64,000 nucleotides of DNA. Origin: Amphibacillus xylanus NBRC 15112. GTDB lineage: Bacteria > Bacillota > Bacilli > Bacillales > Amphibacillaceae. The position numbers and the translations under genes are program-made. How positions within the stretch are numbered: the stretch's first letter is position 1; each line of letters opens with the position of its first letter. The DNA lies in NCBI RefSeq assembly GCF_000307165.1, contig NC_018704.1, positions 2,232,001-2,296,000 on the forward strand, read 5' to 3'. Under the pieces are notes generated by a model that was not told where the DNA came from, made no database searches, and worked only from the letters and a program-made list of their open reading frames with translations. Of this stretch, positions 26,192 through 34,454 are shown piece by piece.

Positions 26192-26290
26192 GACTACTAG
26201 GGGTGCCGATGGGATCGGCTGAGAGGAAAGAATTCAATCTTTCTAACCCTTTTGAACCTGATCTAGTTCGTACTAGCGGAGGGAAGTAGC
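26192..26290 (+). ncRNA. TPP riboswitch
   Basis: Classic THI-box: ACTAGGGGTGCC, CGGCTGAGAGG, the ACCCTTTTGAACCTGATCTAG block, and AGCGGAGGGAAGTAG pairing back to the 5' arm. It lies 82 bp upstream of thiW and would shut the gene off when thiamine pyrophosphate is plentiful. No strong terminator is evident, so translational control through the downstream AACCTATCAGGTT hairpin is possible. Confidence 0.97.
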
Positions 26291-26372
26291 ACTTCTTTAA
26301 CCTATCAGGTTCTTCTTTCGCTGCAACTGACAGCTTTTAGTCAATGCAACAACAAAAGGAGGACTATTTTTT

Positions 26373-26858
26373 ATGAAAAAAACAAATCAATTGACGCTAA
26401 TTGCTGCCTTTATTGCAATTGGCGTCGTCGGGGCAAGCTTTCTCTGGTTTCCAACTGGGATTGCGCAAGCGTACCCTGTACAACATGCGATTAATGTCAT
26501 TAGTGCCATCATTTTAGGACCTGTTCCGACAGTCATAATTGCTTTTGGCATAGGTCTTGTACGTAATGCTTTGGGGCTTGGTACATTACTTGCTTTTCCT
26601 GGCGGTATGATTGGTGCTTTACTAGCTGGTCTCTTCTATCGCTATCGTAAGCAAATAAGTTCAGCCGTCATCGGTGAAGTAGTTGGGACTGGAATGATCG
26701 GTTCACTCCTTTCTATTCCAATTGCACGTCTCGTTATGGGGCAGACTGTTGGTGTTTTCGCTTTTGTACCTGGGTTTTTGGTAAGTAGTGTTTTAGGTGC
26801 TATCATTGCGGCATTAGTTGCACCAAAATTATTAGCATATTTTAAACGTCACCATTGA
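26373..26858 (+). CDS. thiW: Thiamine-precursor ECF transporter S component
   Basis: A 161-residue integral membrane protein with about five hydrophobic segments, matching the ThiW family (energy-coupling-factor S components for the thiazole or another thiamine precursor). Recognisable segments are FLWFPTGIAQAYPVQHAINVISAIILGPVPT and GIGLVRNALGLGTLLAFPGGMIGA. It would need the shared EcfAA'T module encoded elsewhere. The TPP riboswitch in its leader agrees with the assignment. No thiM, thiE or thiD follows. AAAGGAGG precedes the ATG. Confidence 0.93.
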   Translation: MKKTNQLTLIAAFIAIGVVGASFLWFPTGIAQAYPVQHAINVISAIILGPVPTVIIAFGIGLVRNALGLGTLLAFPGGMIGALLAGLFYRYRKQISSAVIGEVVGTGMIGSLLSIPIARLVMGQTVGVFAFVPGFLVSSVLGAIIAALVAPKLLAYFKRHH

Positions 26859-27300
26859 GGCTGGGACAAAACTCAGCTAAGATGAAAAAGGAATTCAGTT
26901 AATCAAATGGATTCCTTTTTTACCATCATCATTTAATAGGATGATCATCTCTAATATAAATTAAAGGTGTCACTTTGTGATTCTCACTCTGGGTGGACGC
27001 TCTCCGCGGGATCGGCGTCAACTTTTATTGCTCCACTACCGTGTCGCAATAAGGGTTTTCTGACTCGATCTTTTCCCGCAGGAGTCGCCATCCGCCGTTT
27101 AAATCACTCGATAGGCGCTCGTTAAATAAGAAAACAATGAACTCTGATTAGCGTAATTGGCAGTGAACTTAAGAAAATGCACTGCCAATTACGCTAAAAA
27201 TCCAATCAACCAAAACAATCACAAAAATAAAAATAGTTCTATTTACAAAAAAATCGTAAATAGAACTATTTTTTACTCAGTGAGACTAGTTATGTCCAAG
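26859..27300. repeat. Dispersed repeat R3 (degenerate relative of R1/R2)
   Basis: It opens with GGCTGGGACAAAACTCAGC and closes with GAGACTAGTTATGTCC, imperfect inverted ends. Inside are AGGAATTCAGT/TGGATTCCTTTTTT (terminator-like, 26890-26920), GGTGGACGCTCTCC and CCGCAGGAGTCGCCATCCGCC (counterparts of R1/R2 marker strings), a perfect 16-bp inverted repeat built on AGCGTAATTGGCAGTG (27150-27200), and the hairpin AATAGTTCTATTTAC / GTAAATAGAACTATT (27228-27270) shared with the DNA right of R1. It may be the thiW terminator as well as a repeat. Confidence 0.7.
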
Positions 27301-27382
27301 CCACTTTTTTAATTTATATTTTAATTTTCACGCATTGAATGTCATAATAAAAGGGTAAGACTATTCTAAGTAGGTGAACAAT
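26859..27382. other. Long intergenic region holding repeat R3
   Basis: No gene is visible in the 524 bp between thiW and nagA. It is filled almost entirely by the repeat-like element R3, followed by about 80 bp of AT-rich DNA that must hold the nagA promoter. Confidence 0.7.
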
Positions 27383-28540
27383 ATGCTAATAAAAAACGCA
27401 CAAATATATACCGAACAGGAAGTAGTGAACGGACATCTTCTTATTGATCGAGGTAAGATAGCACAGATTTACCGTGAGTTACCACAAGATTTGCCCAAAG
27501 ATATTGAGATGATTGAAGCGAATTATTTAAATCTTATCCCTGGTTTTATTGATACGCATATTCACGGTGCAAACGGGGCTGATGTAATGGATCAAACACC
27601 TGAGTCGATTGAAACAATTGCTAAGTTCCTTGTTACTGAGGGAACGACAAGCTTCCTTGCCACAACGATTACACAGTCAAAAGAAAATATTGAGCATGCT
27701 TTAGAAAATCTTGCTCATTATAACAATATCGACAATGGTGCTGAAATGATTGGAATTCATCTTGAAGGACCATTTGTAGAAAAATCAAAAGCTGGCGCAC
27801 AACCGTTAGAATATATTATCAAACCAGATTTAGAATTATTTAACCATTGGCAACAAGTAGCAAACCGAACAATCAAAACAGTAACAATCGCACCAGAGCA
27901 TGATCAAGATTTTCAATTTACTTCAGCTCTAAGAGCAGAAAATATCAATGTATCCGCCGGTCACACTGCTATGAATTTTTCAGCAATGAAACAGGCTGTT
28001 GCAAATGGAGTAAATCAAGTGACGCATCTATGTAATGCAATGAATGGGATTCATCACCGAGATATTGGGGTTGTTGGAGGTACATTCTTACTTGAAGATG
28101 TGTACGCTGAAATTATTGCAGATGGGATTCACGTTGATCCAGCTATGCTAGCATTAATTTATCAAAATATTGGACCTAATCGATTAATCTTAATCACTGA
28201 CTCAATGCGTGCGAAAGGACTTCATCCAGGAATTTATGAATTAGGAGGCCAGCCTGTTCAAGTGAATGAAGATCGTGCTGTTTTAGCTAACGGTGTACTC
28301 GCAGGAAGTGTCTTAAAAATGATTGATGGTGCAAAGCAATTTTTTGCTATACCTGAGGTCACTATTCATGATATTATTTTAATGGCATCAATTAATCCGG
28401 CAAAGCAAGCAGGTGTTTTTCATGAAAAAGGCTCAATTGCAGTCGGAAAAGATGCAGATTTATTACTAGTAGATAATGATCTTGATTTAAAGCTAACCTT
28501 TAAAAAAGGGAAAATTGTATATCAAGGAGTGAGCCAATGA
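27383..28540 (+). CDS. nagA: N-acetylglucosamine-6-phosphate deacetylase
   Basis: A 385-residue amidohydrolase converting GlcNAc-6-phosphate to glucosamine-6-phosphate and acetate. The metal motif DTHIHG is near residue 58; HLEGPF near 128, SAGHTAM near 195, THLCNAMNG near 215 and LITDSMRAKG near 275 are NagA signatures. ATG 27383 is chosen because AGGTGA is correctly spaced; an in-frame GTG at 27374 overlaps that site. It overlaps nagB by 4 bp, showing translational coupling. No NagR gene or operator is seen nearby. Confidence 0.95.
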   Translation: MLIKNAQIYTEQEVVNGHLLIDRGKIAQIYRELPQDLPKDIEMIEANYLNLIPGFIDTHIHGANGADVMDQTPESIETIAKFLVTEGTTSFLATTITQSKENIEHALENLAHYNNIDNGAEMIGIHLEGPFVEKSKAGAQPLEYIIKPDLELFNHWQQVANRTIKTVTIAPEHDQDFQFTSALRAENINVSAGHTAMNFSAMKQAVANGVNQVTHLCNAMNGIHHRDIGVVGGTFLLEDVYAEIIADGIHVDPAMLALIYQNIGPNRLILITDSMRAKGLHPGIYELGGQPVQVNEDRAVLANGVLAGSVLKMIDGAKQFFAIPEVTIHDIILMASINPAKQAGVFHEKGSIAVGKDADLLLVDNDLDLKLTFKKGKIVYQGVSQ

Positions 28541-29265
28541 AGATTGTAAAAGTAAGTGACTATCAAGAAATGAGTGAATGGGCTGGAAAACAGGTCGTTC
28601 AGAAAGTTAATGAATTAAGTAAGCCTATTTTAGGTCTAGCAACAGGTTCTACGCCTGAAGGACTATATCAATACTTAATTGACGCCTATAAAAACGAAGA
28701 GGTTTCTTTTAAGAATGTCACGACATTTAATTTAGATGAATACATTGGACTGGATAGTGATGATCCAAATAGTTATCGCTATTTTATGAATGAAAAATTG
28801 TTTAACCATATTGATATTGATCCGAATAATGTACATTTACCAAACGGTGTAGCTGATGATTTAGAAAAAGAATGTAAGGATTATGAAGCCGCAATTAAAG
28901 AGGTTGGTGCAATTGACTTACAGATTCTCGGTCTAGGTGTAAATGGACACATCGCTTTCAATGAGCCAGGTACTTCGTTTGAGAGCCGGACCCAGATTAC
29001 TGATTTAGTTGAAGAAACTATTGAGGCTAATTCACGATTCTTTGACAATAAAGAGGATGTACCCACACAAGCAATTACGATGGGGATTAAAACAATCATG
29101 GAAAGTAAAGAAATTATTTTACTTGCTTCAGGAGAAAATAAAGCTCAAGCTGTTAAGCAATTAATTGAAGGTGAAGTAACTGAAAACTTCCCTGCATCAA
29201 TTTTACATCATCACCCTCAAGTAACAATTGTAATAGATCAAGCAGCTGCTTCATTGCTAAAATAA
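28537..29265 (+). CDS. nagB: Glucosamine-6-phosphate deaminase
   Basis: A 242-residue isomerase/deaminase converting glucosamine-6-phosphate to fructose-6-phosphate and ammonia, the second step after NagA. Motifs: GLATGSTPEGLY near residue 34, FNLDEYIGL near 68 and GLGVNGHIAFNEPG near 132, with the catalytic His in GHIAFNEP. The length is that of the short Bacillus-type NagB without the allosteric extension of the E. coli enzyme. Its ATG overlaps the nagA stop. A terminator follows. Confidence 0.96.
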   Translation: MKIVKVSDYQEMSEWAGKQVVQKVNELSKPILGLATGSTPEGLYQYLIDAYKNEEVSFKNVTTFNLDEYIGLDSDDPNSYRYFMNEKLFNHIDIDPNNVHLPNGVADDLEKECKDYEAAIKEVGAIDLQILGLGVNGHIAFNEPGTSFESRTQITDLVEETIEANSRFFDNKEDVPTQAITMGIKTIMESKEIILLASGENKAQAVKQLIEGEVTENFPASILHHHPQVTIVIDQAAASLLK

Positions 29266-29271
29266 ATTACA

Positions 29272-29315
29272 ACCAACAATGCTTTGATTGATAATCTACG
29301 CATTGTTGGTTTTTT
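29272..29315 (+). terminator. Terminator of nagAB
   Basis: ACCAACAATG pairs with CATTGTTGGT across a 20-nt loop, followed by TTTTTTTATTT. Confidence 0.8.
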
Positions 29316-29452
29316 TATTTATGTTTCGATTCTTCAATTATGAGTTTAAATAAATAGACAAGCTCATCCTGTTCAATCATTTTCTCTACTGACGTTTGGT
29401 CTGTTAAATCAATTGATCTAATTGTGTTTCCAGTTGAATTAATCCAATCCCC
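29315..29452 (-). pseudogene. C-terminal remnant of an unidentified gene
   Basis: The minus strand is open for about 45 codons ending at a TAA, reading ...DWINSTGNTIRSIDLTDQ, then EKMIEQDELVYLFKLIIEE and a Lys-rich end. It is blocked upstream by an in-frame TGA and has no start codon with a ribosome site. The helical, charged end resembles the tail of a longer protein. I interpret it as a decayed gene fragment; a chance open frame is the alternative. Confidence 0.35.
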
Positions 29453-29547
29453 TATTCACAGGACAAAGGATTTAACTAACAAATAAATTTTTATGAAAAC
29501 AGTTGAAATTTGCATTTTTTCATATTAAAATGGTCTTAGGCGAAAAA

Positions 29548-29563
29548 GTTGCGTTAGGCAAAC
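29548..29563. promoter_or_regulatory. Candidate MntR-type box upstream of the ZIP gene
   Basis: GTTGCGTTAGGCAAAC fits the Gram-positive MntR pattern TTTGCNTTAGGNAAA at all defined positions but the first. Additional TTAGG half-sites occur at 29535 and 29569. A TATAAT follows at 29599-29604. The pairing with a ZIP-family metal importer makes metal-dependent repression plausible. Confidence 0.4.
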
Positions 29564-29626
29564 TTTTTAGGTTAGTCACATCTTTTGTATTGTTTTTTTA
29601 TAATATTAAGATACTTATTAATAATC

Positions 29627-29973
29627 GAATGAATTTCATAATGACTTAATTGGCTATAAAACACGAACAATTGGGTTACAGATGACGCGGTGATTTCCAC
29701 TCTAGGCGGACGCTTTCGGGCCTACAGGATGTAGGTCATGCAAGCGTCGTCACACGACGTGACGGTTTTAGCTTGCCTTCGTTAAACTCAGCTAATTGAT
29801 AAAAGCTTTCCAAGCTTTTATCACTGGATCTTCGGACACGATTGTTCCCGCTGGAGTCGCCGCCTGCCGTTCCAATCACTTGATTAGGCTTCTTTATTTA
29901 CGTGTGATATTGTATTTTTATTTGTAATCGTTCGTGTTCTTAACTAGATTTTTGTATTATGAAATTGACTCAC
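29627..29973. repeat. Dispersed hairpin-rich repeat R2 (near-identical to R1)
   Basis: About 347 bp matching 11640-11984 with only a few substitutions and single-base length changes, same orientation on the window. It has the same inverted ends, internal hairpins and GGCGGACGC / GGAGTCGCC markers. ATTAATAATC occurs on both sides (29617-29626 and 29978-29987) and might be a target duplication, but the right copy is four bases beyond the aligned end. Confidence 0.85.
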
Positions 29974-30048
29974 TTAGATTAATAATCATAAAGTATTTAG
30001 GAAATAAATAATCTGAAATTAATAAAAAGAGAAGAAGGGATTTTGAAA

Positions 30049-30858
30049 ATGGATGGTAACATATGGCTTGCATTTGGTTTAACTTTATTTGCCGGTTTAG
30101 CTACTGGGATCGGAAGTATACTCGCATTCTTTACAAAAACTACTAATACTAAATTTCTTTCATTTGCACTAGGATTTTCAGCGGGTGTGATGATTTATGT
30201 TTCTATGGTTGAAATCTTTTTTAAAGCTAAGGATTCTTTAGTTGGTGAGCTTGGTATAGTTAAAGGTTCATGGGTAACGGTGATTAGTTTCTTTGGAGGT
30301 ATGCTTGTTATTGGTCTAATTGATCAATTGATTCCACAGGAAGGAAACCCACATGAAGTGAAGAAAGTTGAGGATATGGATAAAAAGCCCTCAACACTGA
30401 AAGATAAGAGTTTATTAAAAATGGGAACATTCACTGCTTTAGCAATTGCAATTCATAACTTCCCTGAAGGGATTGCTACATTTACTGCTACATTGCAAGA
30501 CCCTGCCCTAGGTATTCCAATTGCAATTGCCGTTGCGATTCATAATATTCCTGAAGGGATTGCTGTATCCGTTCCGATTTATTACGCAACCGGTAGTAAG
30601 CGTAAAGCATTTAAATTATCATTTTTATCAGGTGTAGCTGAACCAGCTGGAGCAATTATTGCATATCTTTTATTAATGCCATTTTTAACAGATACACTAT
30701 TCGGTATTATCTTTGCAGGAGTGGCTGGAATTATGGTCTTTATCTCTTTAGATGAGTTAATTCCTGCAGCAAAACGTTATGATGAAACACATAGATCAAT
30801 TTACGGTGTGATTTCAGGTATGGCTGTTATGGCGATTAGTTTGTTGTTAATGTTGTAA
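30049..30858 (+). CDS. zupT: ZIP-family metal transporter (ZupT-like)
   Basis: A 269-residue membrane protein with about eight hydrophobic segments. The two ZIP metal-site motifs are present, [10 protein letters not shown] near residue 143 and [18 protein letters not shown] near 170, plus a short Lys/Glu-rich cytoplasmic loop (residues about 100-125). ZupT proteins import Zn(II), Fe(II), Mn(II) and related ions without ATP. ATG 30049 is used; an in-frame TTG two codons earlier is possible since GAAGGG precedes both. It contrasts with the two metal exporters elsewhere in the window. A bidirectional terminator follows. Confidence 0.9.
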   Translation: MDGNIWLAFGLTLFAGLATGIGSILAFFTKTTNTKFLSFALGFSAGVMIYVSMVEIFFKAKDSLVGELGIVKGSWVTVISFFGGMLVIGLIDQLIPQEGNPHEVKKVEDMDKKPSTLKDKSLLKMGTFTALAIAIHNFPEGIATFTATLQDPALGIPIAIAVAIHNIPEGIAVSVPIYYATGSKRKAFKLSFLSGVAEPAGAIIAYLLLMPFLTDTLFGIIFAGVAGIMVFISLDELIPAAKRYDETHRSIYGVISGMAVMAISLLLML

Positions 30859-30863
30859 TGTAA

Positions 30864-30905
30864 ATAAGCCTTTGTCACTCAAAATGTGAGTGGCAAAGGC
30901 TTTTA
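30864..30905. terminator. Bidirectional terminator between zupT and helD
   Basis: AAGCCTTTGTCACTCA pairs with TGAGTGGCAAAGGCTT, followed by TTATTTTT on the plus strand and an A/T tail on the other. Confidence 0.85.
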
Positions 30906-30908
30906 TTT

Positions 30909-33254
30909 TTACTCTGTGATAATTTCATGAACACGATAGAAAGAATACAACGAAGTAGGTACTTCTGTAATAAATCTCGAGATACCACCAATAGCAATTA
31001 GCGTTAAATCGTGCATCGCTCTAGTACAAGCAGTATATAGTAAGTAACGCTCAAGTTCATTTAAATATTGATTTGTCGATGCGTCATAAACAATCACGCC
31101 ATCAAATTCAATGCCTTTTGCTAAATAAACAGGGATAACATGAATGCCTGTTTTGAATGTATGCGTTTCTTGATCAATCAGTTGTACTTGATCATACGAT
31201 TTCTTCAATAATTGGGCTAGCTCTCTCGCTTCGTCCATCGTTTTTGTAATGACTGCGATATGCGGATATTTACGATTTAGATAGTTATCAATACAATCGT
31301 ATAGTTTATACTCTGCAATTGTTTGATTATCAAGTTCATATACTGTTGGTTTACTTCCTTCTCGGTTAAATGGTTCTATTTTATCCCCATCTTCAATAAA
31401 TGATCTCGTAAATTCAACAATTGGTCGAGTCGAGCGATAGCTTCTCATTAATGTGACGCGCTCTGTATTCTCAATTGCATCTTCTGTTAAAATATTATTA
31501 GTCAAACTATGATAATAAATCGTTTGATTAACATCTCCTAGTAACGTCATTCGACTGTTAGGATAGATATAGGTTAAATAACGTAGCTGGAACGTAGAAT
31601 AATCTTGAGCTTCGTCTATAATAATATGCTTAATTGCCCGATTCTCCTCAAACCCGACAATCATCTTCTCAAAATAGAGGAATGGTGTCGCATCTTCCCA
31701 CGTTAAATTGTTAGACTGTAAATTTTCTTGTGTAAACTTAGCTAATTCTAGCCATTCTTTTTCGGTTATACCTTCTCCTGGCTCGACTTGATCAAATAAT
31801 TTCATATATGTCCGCTTCGTATTTACAAAGGCAAGCTGCTTAATTTTACGTCGCAATGGCGCTAATCTACGACGGACTACTTTTTGTTTTAAGTAATAGG
31901 ATTCAGCATCTGCTTCATGATAACCTTCTCTATTTTCCTGGACTTCATTTTCTACTTTTGTGAAAATTTCTTGTAAATCAGCTTTATCTAATAATTCAAC
32001 TTCATCTTCAACCCAATCGGCTTTAATCCATTTTCGCTCTAACTGGTTTAATCTCTTTAAAATCAGCTCTGCTAGCTTCTCTAAACGTAATTGAATTGAA
32101 ACATGCTCTGGAAATTGATAGAAAGTTTCAGCCAATTGCTCTTTAGTAAAGATAAATTGGTCTCGAAAGCGAATATTTCTAAACTGTAATCCTTCTTTCA
32201 TTAAATCAGCTAGATATGCATCAACTCGATTTAAGAAATATTCACTAGATTTATAACGCATACCAGATAATCTTGACCATGAATCAGATTCTGATTCAGA
32301 GAAAACAACTTCAATTTGTTCAAATGGAGACTCGATTGTAAATCGGCTACCTAATTGTTGTTCAACATAATGGTAAAAAGTCATTTGCTTAATGTTCTCT
32401 TCCCCTAAATCAGGTAATACTCTTGATACATAACTGTTAAACAGTGGGTTAGGAGAAAATAAGATCATTTGATCAGCTGTTAGCGTTTCACGATAGCGAT
32501 ATAGCAAATAGGCAACTCGTTGTAAGGCTGCTGAAGTCTTCCCACTTCCTGCAACTCCTTGGACAACTAACATCTTGCTTTTTTCATTACGAATAATTTT
32601 ATTTTGTTCTCTTTGAATAGTCGCAACGATGTTCCCCATTTTTGAACTAGAGAATTTACCTAGCACACTTTGTAATAACTGATCACCAATAGTTAAACCA
32701 GTATCAAACATACCGGTTAATTCACCCTGCTTAATCACGTATTGACGTTTTAAAGCAATTTCACCTTCGATTTCGCCATCAATTGTTCGATACGCTGCAG
32801 GCCCTGGTGCATAGTCATAGTACATACTAGAAATTGGTGCACGCCAATCATATATGAGAAAATCCTCATCATTTTCGTCCATCAATGAAGAAGTTCCAAT
32901 ATAGATCTTTTCCTTTGTATCCTGATTAGCCTCAATAAAATCAATTCGGCCAAAATAAGGCTTTTCTTTTAAGTCCAATAGCTTATTCATCTCTGATGCT
33001 AATTGACCGTGACTACGCTCTCTTTCAGATAAAAACTCAGCTTGTTGTTTTAAACTAGCTTGCGTTTCAATCGCGTCATCCATTTCAGTCAAGTTAACCG
33101 TTACATCATCCCAAAAGGTTTTTCGAATATCAATGACGCGTTCTTTAATTAATTGCATATATGTTTTTAATCGTTGAATTTTTTTATCGATATATTGACC
33201 AACATCTTTAACTCTGTTGTATTCCTCTTGCCAATCCTGATTGCTTTTTGGCAT
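30909..33254 (-). CDS. helD: HelD-like superfamily 1 helicase (RNA polymerase recycling factor)
   Basis: A 781-residue UvrD/Rep-type ATPase. An N-terminal coiled-coil-like arm (residues 1 to about 95) precedes Walker A VQGVAGSGKT (231-240); later motifs include HIIIDEAQDYS (Walker B), LLGDVNQTIYY and the C-terminal YTACTRAMHDL. This arrangement matches Bacillus HelD, which binds RNA polymerase, inserts arms into its channels and uses ATP to release stalled complexes. Sequence alone cannot exclude a DNA-directed role. GGAGTG precedes the ATG. It is monocistronic. Confidence 0.88.
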   Translation of the reverse strand: MPKSNQDWQEEYNRVKDVGQYIDKKIQRLKTYMQLIKERVIDIRKTFWDDVTVNLTEMDDAIETQASLKQQAEFLSERERSHGQLASEMNKLLDLKEKPYFGRIDFIEANQDTKEKIYIGTSSLMDENDEDFLIYDWRAPISSMYYDYAPGPAAYRTIDGEIEGEIALKRQYVIKQGELTGMFDTGLTIGDQLLQSVLGKFSSSKMGNIVATIQREQNKIIRNEKSKMLVVQGVAGSGKTSAALQRVAYLLYRYRETLTADQMILFSPNPLFNSYVSRVLPDLGEENIKQMTFYHYVEQQLGSRFTIESPFEQIEVVFSESESDSWSRLSGMRYKSSEYFLNRVDAYLADLMKEGLQFRNIRFRDQFIFTKEQLAETFYQFPEHVSIQLRLEKLAELILKRLNQLERKWIKADWVEDEVELLDKADLQEIFTKVENEVQENREGYHEADAESYYLKQKVVRRRLAPLRRKIKQLAFVNTKRTYMKLFDQVEPGEGITEKEWLELAKFTQENLQSNNLTWEDATPFLYFEKMIVGFEENRAIKHIIIDEAQDYSTFQLRYLTYIYPNSRMTLLGDVNQTIYYHSLTNNILTEDAIENTERVTLMRSYRSTRPIVEFTRSFIEDGDKIEPFNREGSKPTVYELDNQTIAEYKLYDCIDNYLNRKYPHIAVITKTMDEARELAQLLKKSYDQVQLIDQETHTFKTGIHVIPVYLAKGIEFDGVIVYDASTNQYLNELERYLLYTACTRAMHDLTLIAIGGISRFITEVPTSLYSFYRVHEIITE

Positions 33255-33401
33255 ATTCCCACTCCTATCTTACATATAAACTTACATGAGCTTGATTAGA
33301 ATTTACCCTATATGATATGTCATTATCCATGAAAAGAAGATAAATGTCCATCGTATCACTAACTTTCTTATAATATAGTGAATTGGCATTAGATATTGAA
33401 A

Positions 33402-33437
33402 GCCAACAAACCTTAAATGGTATTGTTGGCTTTTAAT
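33402..33437 (-). terminator. Terminator of the RidA gene
   Basis: AAAGCCAACAATACC pairs with GGTTTGTTGGCTTT on the minus strand, beginning 11 bp after the RidA stop codon. Confidence 0.75.
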
Positions 33438-33447
33438 TGTCGTAGTT

Positions 33448-33837
33448 TTATCTCTTAGCAATCAGATCGATTTCCACTTTAACATCTTTAGGTAGTTTAC
33501 ATACTTCTACTGTAGCACGAGCAGGATATGGCTCTGTTAGAAATGCTGCGTAAGTTTTATTAACTGCATCAAAATCCGCTAAATCAGTTAAGTAAATTGT
33601 AAACTTAGCAACATTCTCAAAACTTAAGTCTGCTGCTTTTAATATTGCTTCAAGGTTTTTCATCACTTGTGTTGTTTGTTCTTCAATTGTTTCTCCGACG
33701 ACTTCCATTGTCTCTGGGTCTAATGGAATTTGGCCCGAAACAAACACTAAATCTCCTAGATCAATTGCTTGCGAGTATGGTCCAATAGCTTTTGGTGCAA
33801 ATTCAGTATCGATTTTTTTATTATTCACTTCGCTCAT
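33448..33837 (-). CDS. ridA: RidA-family enamine/imine deaminase
   Basis: A 129-residue RidA/YjgF protein. Family hallmarks are APKAIGPYSQAI, VFVSGQIPLDPET, the Asn/Lys region FENVAKFTIYLTD and YPARATVEVCKLPKDVKVEIDLIA, with the catalytic Arg in PARATVEV. It hydrolyses reactive 2-aminoacrylate-type intermediates from PLP enzymes. The ATG used abuts GGAAGG with almost no spacing; a GTG three codons later (33828) has normal spacing and is a credible alternative start. It is divergent from yjbQ. Confidence 0.93.
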   Translation of the reverse strand: MSEVNNKKIDTEFAPKAIGPYSQAIDLGDLVFVSGQIPLDPETMEVVGETIEEQTTQVMKNLEAILKAADLSFENVAKFTIYLTDLADFDAVNKTYAAFLTEPYPARATVEVCKLPKDVKVEIDLIAKR

Positions 33838-33929
33838 CCTTCCTGTCTATACATCATTAAAATTTTAACATATGTACGATTATTTAGTAAAATGAAGTTT
33901 AGATTACATTGTCATAAAGGAGAATTGCC

Positions 33930-34328
33930 ATGATTAAAACATTTCATTTAAGAACGCATGCACATAGTGAAATGATCGAAATTACCGATCAGATTCAACA
34001 GTGGTTAAATGAGGAGCAAGTAACTGATGGAATAGTCATCGTATCCTCAATGCATACTACTGCCGGGATTACTGTTAATGAAAATGCTGATCCTGATGTT
34101 AAAACAGACTTTCTCCGTCGCTTAGATGAGGTCTATCCTTGGGATCACCATAAAGATCTCCATATGGAAGGCAACACAGCTGCACACCTAAAGACAAGTA
34201 CAGTTGGACATGCTCAAACACTCATCGTCTCACAAGGTAGACTTGTCTTAGGTACGTGGCAAGGTGTTTATTTCTGTGAATTCGATGGACCACGTTCAAG
34301 AAAATATGTAGTAAAAGTCATTCAATAA
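33930..34328 (+). CDS. yjbQ: YjbQ-family protein (UPF0047)
   Basis: A 132-residue protein of the YjbQ/UPF0047 family, members of which show a weak secondary thiamine-phosphate synthase activity; the cellular role is unsettled. Family features are [19 protein letters not shown] near residue 40, the His-rich [18 protein letters not shown] and [19 protein letters not shown]. Conserved His residues could bind a metal. AAAGGAG precedes the ATG. Divergent from ridA and convergent with the sirtuin gene. Confidence 0.92.
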   Translation: MIKTFHLRTHAHSEMIEITDQIQQWLNEEQVTDGIVIVSSMHTTAGITVNENADPDVKTDFLRRLDEVYPWDHHKDLHMEGNTAAHLKTSTVGHAQTLIVSQGRLVLGTWQGVYFCEFDGPRSRKYVVKVIQ

Positions 34329-34349
34329 ACAGTTGACTTAATGAATAAA

Positions 34350-34447
34350 TGAGACTGGGAACAATGATCATTAGTTATCAAATCCGTTTCGATGGCTTGA
34401 TCGTTGATCTAAGACTTAAATGATATTTTTTCATTAACCCCAGTCTT
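34350..34447. terminator. Convergent terminator region of the TGGGAC repeat type
   Basis: GAGACTGGG near 34351 pairs with CCCAGTCTT near 34440 across a long interior with further short stems (ATGATCATT, GATGGCTTGATC). The opening GAGACTGGGAACA resembles the GGCTGGGACAAAA opening of R3, so this is probably another member of that family acting as a two-way terminator. Confidence 0.5.
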
Positions 34448-34454
34448 ATACTGT

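Larger units (their letters stand above)
29266..30048. other. Long intergenic region upstream of the ZIP gene
   Basis: The 783 bp hold the nagAB terminator, a minus-strand coding remnant (29315-29452), a possible metal-regulator box with a candidate -10 (29548-29604), repeat R2 (29627-29973) and the ZIP ribosome binding site. If the -10 is real, R2 lies in the untranslated leader of the ZIP mRNA. Confidence 0.55.

Noticed and set aside
29617-29987. ATTAATAATC as a definite 10-bp target duplication of R2
   Set aside because: The right copy is four bases beyond the aligned repeat end, R1 lacks a corresponding duplication, and the string is low-complexity AT, so it was kept only as a hint.
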